Shown: positions 59,711 to 64,000 of the stretch, piece after piece
Layout of the letters: every line of letters begins with the position of its first letter
How positions within the stretch are numbered: the first letter of the stretch is position 1
From: Torreya grandis
Taxonomy: Eukaryota; Streptophyta; Pinopsida; Cupressales; Taxaceae
Assembly: GCA_037957365.1 (NCBI GenBank)
Contig: JARHVA010002374.1
Coordinates: forward strand, 1,052,501 to 1,116,500
Length of the DNA: 64,000 nt
Direction: 5' to 3'
Made by a program: the position numbers and the translations under genes
Notes under the pieces: model-generated
The model's database searches: none
Told to the model about the DNA's origin: nothing
What the model saw: the letters and a program-made list of their open reading frames with translations, nothing else

Positions 59711-60396
59711 AGACAAGACACATTGTAAACATGATGAAAGGAAAGACTACCTTCAGTTGGACCAAAGAAGGCAAAGCAGCATTTCAAGATATCAAGGTCG
59801 CTATTGCTCATGACCCTACCTTGGTCTGCCCAGATTACCACAGAGTTTTCATTATATACAGCTATGTGTCTGAGCATACTCTTTTAGCGATTCTTGTCCA
59901 CCAAGACAAAGAAGGTATGGAATCCCCTATTTCTTTCATGAGCTACCCTCTAAAAACTCATGAAATGAAGTATTCAAATATAGAGAAGCACACCTATGCC
60001 TTGGTAAAAGAAGTCAAACACTTTTGCTTCTATATTTTGAATTCACATACTACTGCCTTAGTTCCTAACAGTATAGTCAAGTTTATATTAACTCAGCAGG
60101 AGTTTGGCACAAAGAGAGGTAATTGGATTTCAAAAATCCAAGAATTTGATCTGGATATCAAACCAACAAAGTTGGTCAAAGGTAAAGGCCTTTGTCAATT
60201 AATGGCTGACAATAAACCAGAAGATACACAGCATGAAGAAGCTAAAGTAGACAATACGCCAACAGTCCTTTTTGTTTATATAACCAATGAATGGTACTTA
60301 GATATTGCATATTTTTTTACTTATGGAGAATGTTTTGCTCATTTGTCTTACAAAGAGAGGAGAACTATCAGGTTGAAAGCTACCAATTTTGTCCTT
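59711..60396 (+). pseudogene. RT-linked RNase H (gRNH) of element F, first catalytic Asp lost
   Basis: The open frame 59,731-60,399 begins KTTFSWTKEGKAAFQDIKVA. It then gives RVFIIYSYVSEHTLLAILVH where active enzymes have 'lyTDAS..alGavL': the catalytic Asp is Tyr or Val. The Glu block MKYSNIEKHTYALVKEVKHF keeps its Glu. The third acidic residue ('vrTDH.aL') is missing (NSHTTALVPNSIVKF). The end reads ISKIQEFDLDIKPTKLVKGK. It should be catalytically dead, comparable to the connection domain of retroviral RT. The work would then fall to aRNH. Confidence 0.8.
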
Positions 60397-61560
60397 TAGG
60401 ACAACAGCCTGTATAAAAGAAGCATAGATGGAGTTTTCTTTCGTTGTGTAGATAAAGAACAACAGACCCAGATCTTGAAATCTTTCCATAATCTAGCATG
60501 TGGAGGACATTTTTCTGCCCCTGTGACTGATCACAAAATTTTGTGAGCCAGGTATTATTGGCCGACTCTTTTCCAAGATGCACATAAATGGGTGAGGAAA
60601 TGTGAACTTTGCCAACAATTTGTTGGAAAACCCAAGTTGGCTGCTCTGCCTCTCAAGCAAGTAATCATAAAGGAACCTTTCCAGCAGTGGGAACTCAATT
60701 TTATTGGGACAATAAATCCATCTTCAAGTGTTGGACATGATTATTTCCTTACAGCAACTGATTATTTCACTAAGTGGGTAGAAGCAATCCCGATAAAGCA
60801 TGCTACTTCAGAAGTTGTATGCAACTTCCTAAAAGAGAATATCATTTCCAAATTTGGAGTTCCACTCAAGATTGTTACTGATAATGCAGCTTGTTTCACC
60901 TCTCAAGAAATCATGCAATTCTATTTTTATTATGGAATTACGCTCTCTCATTCTTCTGATTATTTTCCACAAGGAAATGGACAAGTTGAGTCCAGCAATA
61001 AAAATTTGGTAACCATTATCAAAAAGCTAGCAAATGATAATCAAAGGACATGGCACAAAGCATTGGCACAAAGCATTGGTGGACGCTCTATGAGTAGACA
61101 GGATCATGCCAAAGAGGGCAATTGGTATGTCTCTTTTTCAACTTTTCTACGGGATTAACGCTGAGATACCAATCACTTAGAGTTATCAGCATTGAAATTG
61201 GTGAAGGCCATTGAAGATCAAACATATGAGAGTTCTCTTGACAAAAGAATCATGTGCCTAACTCAGCTGGAAGAACAAAGAACCATGGTGATGGACAGAA
61301 TTGTTGTTCATCAAAATCTGATAAAGAAACTTTTTGATCAGAAGGCCAGAAATCATGATTTCTAGATTGGGGATAAAGTCTTGCTGTGGGACAAAAGAAG
61401 AGAGCCAAAAGGGATGCATGGAAATTTTGACTCCCTTTGGAGAGGCCCATTCATAATTCATTAGCACATGGGTGAAAACAACTTTTTGTTGAAATACCAA
61501 GATGGCACGCTCTTTTCTCTGCCCCATAATGGGTAGCATCTGAAACACTTCAATTTTTGA
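60397..61560 (+). pseudogene. integrase of element F
   Basis: The zinc-binding part reads SFHNLACGGHFSAPVTDHKI, then ARYYWPTLFQDAHKWVRKCE, LCQQF (HHCC pattern). In the core the first catalytic Asp is Asn (codon AAT at 60,697, in WELNFIG). The second Asp stands at 60,880 (IVTDNAACFTS) and the Glu at 60,988 (GNGQVESSNKNLV). A 13 bp tandem duplication, TGGCACAAAGCAT at 61,051 and 61,064, shifts the frame; the right phase returns near 61,200. The C-terminal part reads IGDKVLLWDKRREPKGMHGN, FDSLWRGPF, ending at TGA 61,558. It inserted the cDNA. Not functional here. Confidence 0.85.
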
Positions 61561-61769
61561 AGTATTAGATCATTGTCTCTGTATATATGTATATTTGTAC
61601 AGTTTTAATTTCTATTTTGTTTTGTTTGTTTTCATTTTTGATGCCTTTCATTTCTGGAAAGCATGACTCTGAAGCCCAATGGTACACTTGAAGACACTAG
61701 AGATTCTAGATTCTACTCCTTTCAATTTGTTTTGCAATTGATAGAAGTTTCCCAACTGGAGCCAGCTGT
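61561..61769 (+). other. 3' untranslated region of element F
   Basis: Only 209 bases separate the stop codon from the 3' LTR, in contrast to the several kilobases in elements D and E. The bases before the LTR (AACTGGAGCCAGCTGT) form only a weak polypurine tract. No antisense frame and no tandem repeat. Confidence 0.6.
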
Positions 61770-64000
61770 TGTCTCCCAAAAATAGCTTTCATTTTTAGGA
61801 CAACATTTGAAATATTTTGGTATTTCAGACCAAAATTGTATCTTCCATTTTCAAAATTTGTCTTAGATATTTAGATTTCTCATTTTAAAAGCTTCTCAAA
61901 AAATCTACAGACTTTGCAAATCAAGTTCAATGGAGTTTACATGTTGAAAATCTACAGACTTTGTATCTTCAGATTCTACAGGTAGATTCATTTATACAGA
62001 TTCAAAGATTTTTGTAGATGGTTTCAGTCAAAGGAATCAGTTTTCAAACACTTAGTCATTTTTTGGGATTGTTTCAATGCCTTGGTTTGAATAGAAATTT
62101 CCATCGACAAACAACAACAGCAAGTTCAACGTCTTTGGCAAGAGTTAAGTGCTTCATCAAGGTTCAAAGTTCAATCATTTCAGATGGTTCATCGACTTCC
62201 AAACATTTGGCCAAATCAAGGCGACTTGAACCATTGAACCATTGAACCACTTCAGTTCAAAGGTTTAACGAGTTCAAGGTTCAATGACAGGTTCAACCAA
62301 AAGAATAGTTCAATGGCTTTGTTTAACCAAGCAGTTCAATGCTTTATTTCACTCAAATGGTTCATTCCCTTTGTTTCAGCATCTTTTAGTTTGACCATTT
62401 GGTTCGTCAGTTGGTTCAAAGCCTTGTTTGAACCATTGAACTAAAACTTGGTTCAACGTCTAGGTTCAATGGAAGGGTTCAACAACATGTTCATTCACTT
62501 GGTTCAACCATTTGGATCATTGAATGGTTCATCGGCTTTGTTTCAAAGGTGTTTGGCACGCTTCATTGAACCGCTAAACTAGTTCAACGGATAGGTTCAA
62601 TCAAATGTTTCAACTATTGGTTCAAAGGCAAGTTCAAATATTTGGTTCAATGCTTAGTTTATCGGCCTATTTTATTCATTGAACCATCATCTTGAACCAT
62701 TTTGGTTCAAAGCCTTGGTTCAACCGATTAGTTCAATGTATTGGTTCAACGTCAAAGTTCATCCAACAGTTCATTGTTTTTTTTTTTGATTCAAAGGGAC
62801 TTGGTGCGCTTCATTGAACCTTTGAACCGGTTCAACTAATGGTTCATTGGCCAAGTTTAAAGGGGCGGTTCAATGCTGAAAGGAACTTTTTCGAAGGACA
62901 AGTGCCCTTACGGAGGACACTTCATCGACCAAAACACCCTTCGGATTTTCAAAAGAAATCCAAAGACTTGTTCAAATACTTGACGAAACCAATTTCAACA
63001 GACTTTTTGTCCACAAGAATTTTACCCAAAATTTTTGTTCGCAGGAATTTTCCGTGGGACAAATGTCCGTGGAATTACTCACGGGGAGCTTTCAAGTCAA
63101 ACACCCAGGAATTTTCCCTAGGGATTTGTCCATGGTAAAGCCCGGGGAAACATTTGTTCACGGGGACTGCTAAAACAAAGGGCTGTCGAAGGACACCGAA
63201 GGGTAGGTGCCCTTGCAGGGGACTCTCAGTGGCCAAAATAAAGGGTTTGACAAGAATCATTTATCAAGGCCCAAAAGGGTACGTCCAATTTAGAAAAGTG
63301 CTAAGCAAAAATCCAAAAGCCAAAAGAAGACCAAGAGGTGACACCCACAAAGACATCAAATTCAGCATAGCCAACTAGCCGTTGGAAGCATATTGATGGG
63401 CATGTAAATGTCAATTTTAAAGATAGTGAAATAGCCTTTGATTTACAGACCCGAATGCATTTCCATAATTCAAGACAAAAAACTAGCTGAAAGCGAGGAA
63501 AGGCAGAATAATGGATGAATACAGAGCTCAATTCAATTAATCTGGAAAGGAGGATCGATGAAGATAAGATCAGATCGCCAGGTGGACATTAAAAGTTGTA
63601 ACTTTCAATAAGCGCGACTTATTTATCTACATTGAGAAGATCAAATGGGTAAAACGCCCCAAAGTCCCAGCTTGTCTTCCTAACATTTCCCAACACATCA
63701 TGATGTATTACTGTTCCTGAGTCCTTCTAGAAGTGGCTATATAAGGGACTTTCTTTCATTGTAAAAGGATCTTTTTGACAATCTGAACGAAACTCTGCCA
63801 AAATTGAGAGGCATCATTGAGACTTTGTGCTCAGTCTGTTAATCATATTTTGTTAATGAAAACAAGGGACTTTTTTAGACTTTGTGCTGTGATATATTTT
63901 CTATTTCATTAATTTAATAATCAAGATTAGTAAATTAGTCAGGAAGGTGTCCTGAAGAATCAACTATGGAGAGACTTTGTGCCCCCATAGTTGCCTTCAG
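61770..64000 (+). repeat. 3' LTR of element F, cut by the window end
   Basis: It starts TGTCTCCCAAAAATAGC and follows the 5' LTR to the last base of the window, which corresponds to about 55,111. About 480 bases are therefore missing. It contains the GGTTCAA/TTGAACC array (about 62,220-62,840) and a TATA box at 63,738-63,745. Confidence 0.9.
63738..63745 (+). promoter_or_regulatory. TATA box of the 3' LTR of element F
   Basis: GGCTATATAAGGGACTTTC, the same block as at 54,847. It could drive transcription into flanking DNA to the right of the window. Confidence 0.55.

Larger units (their letters stand above)
52910..64000 (+). mobile_element. element F: Ty3/gypsy element with aRNH ahead of RT
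   Basis: The 5' LTR is 52,910-55,592; the 3' LTR starts at 61,770 and runs off the window. The internal region contains a primer binding site and one long plus-strand frame, 55,801-61,560, that encodes gag, protease, aRNH, RT, RNase H and integrase in the same phase. It is interrupted by stops and by one local frameshift. The LTRs are close to each other (5 substitutions in the first 155 aligned bases), so F is the youngest element here. It is inserted into the 3' part of element E. The bases before its left end are ACTAT. Confidence 0.9.

Noticed and set aside
55801..61560. Alternative genetic code or programmed readthrough of TAG in element F
   Set aside because: TAG stops occur at about 15 places along the frame, also inside RT and integrase cores, next to TAA and TGA stops and a frameshift. 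Decay is simpler than recoding.

Overview
The window holds no recognisable cellular gene, RNA gene or CRISPR array. It is AT-rich plant repeat DNA made of long terminal repeat (LTR) retrotransposons of the Ty3/gypsy superfamily, nested in one another and broken by stop codons, frameshifts and deletions. Very low gene density, old nested elements of the Tat type (large elements with an extra, archaeal-like RNase H) and many degenerate minisatellites fit a seed plant with a very large genome. A gymnosperm is my guess, but nothing here proves it.

Layout. 1-9,480: decayed repeat DNA with three degenerate tandem arrays (about 60, 187 and 113 bp units) and a remnant chromovirus, element B (primer site 4,006, gag, start of RT). 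9,480-37,588: element A (+), a Tat-type element whose gag is split by a 23 kb insertion. That insertion is element D (-, 13,206-36,216), a large Tat-type element with gag, a duplicated protease, RT, RNase H, archaeal-type RNase H (aRNH) and integrase. The 5' LTR of D was itself entered by element C (+, 28,567 to about 36,090), which has gag and an acidic second reading frame but no pol. 37,589-52,909: element E (+), a large Tat-type element with LTR, primer site, gag with two zinc-knuckle-like modules, protease, RT, RNase H, aRNH and integrase. Between its integrase and the expected 3' LTR lies an antisense reading frame of plant mobile domain (PMD) type. 52,910-64,000: element F (+), the youngest, with a complete 2,683 bp 5' LTR, gag-pol in a single frame and a 3' LTR cut by the window edge.

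How the parts relate. Each autonomous element once encoded a capsid protein (gag), a protease, a reverse transcriptase with RNase H activities, and an integrase; C must have borrowed these enzymes. In D and E the second RNase H lies after the normal RNase H, the usual Tat order. In F it lies before RT, between protease and RT, and keeps all four acidic catalytic residues, while the ordinary RNase H has lost its first Asp. The best leads are this domain order, the antisense PMD frame in E, the pol-less element C, and the dense arrays of short inverted words (GGTTCAA/TTGAACC in F, ACCATCGATGGT-like in E, GACCAATGTTGGTC-like in D).

Limits: domains were read by eye from translations. Boundaries given as 'about' are approximate, and divergence figures are hand counts over short stretches.
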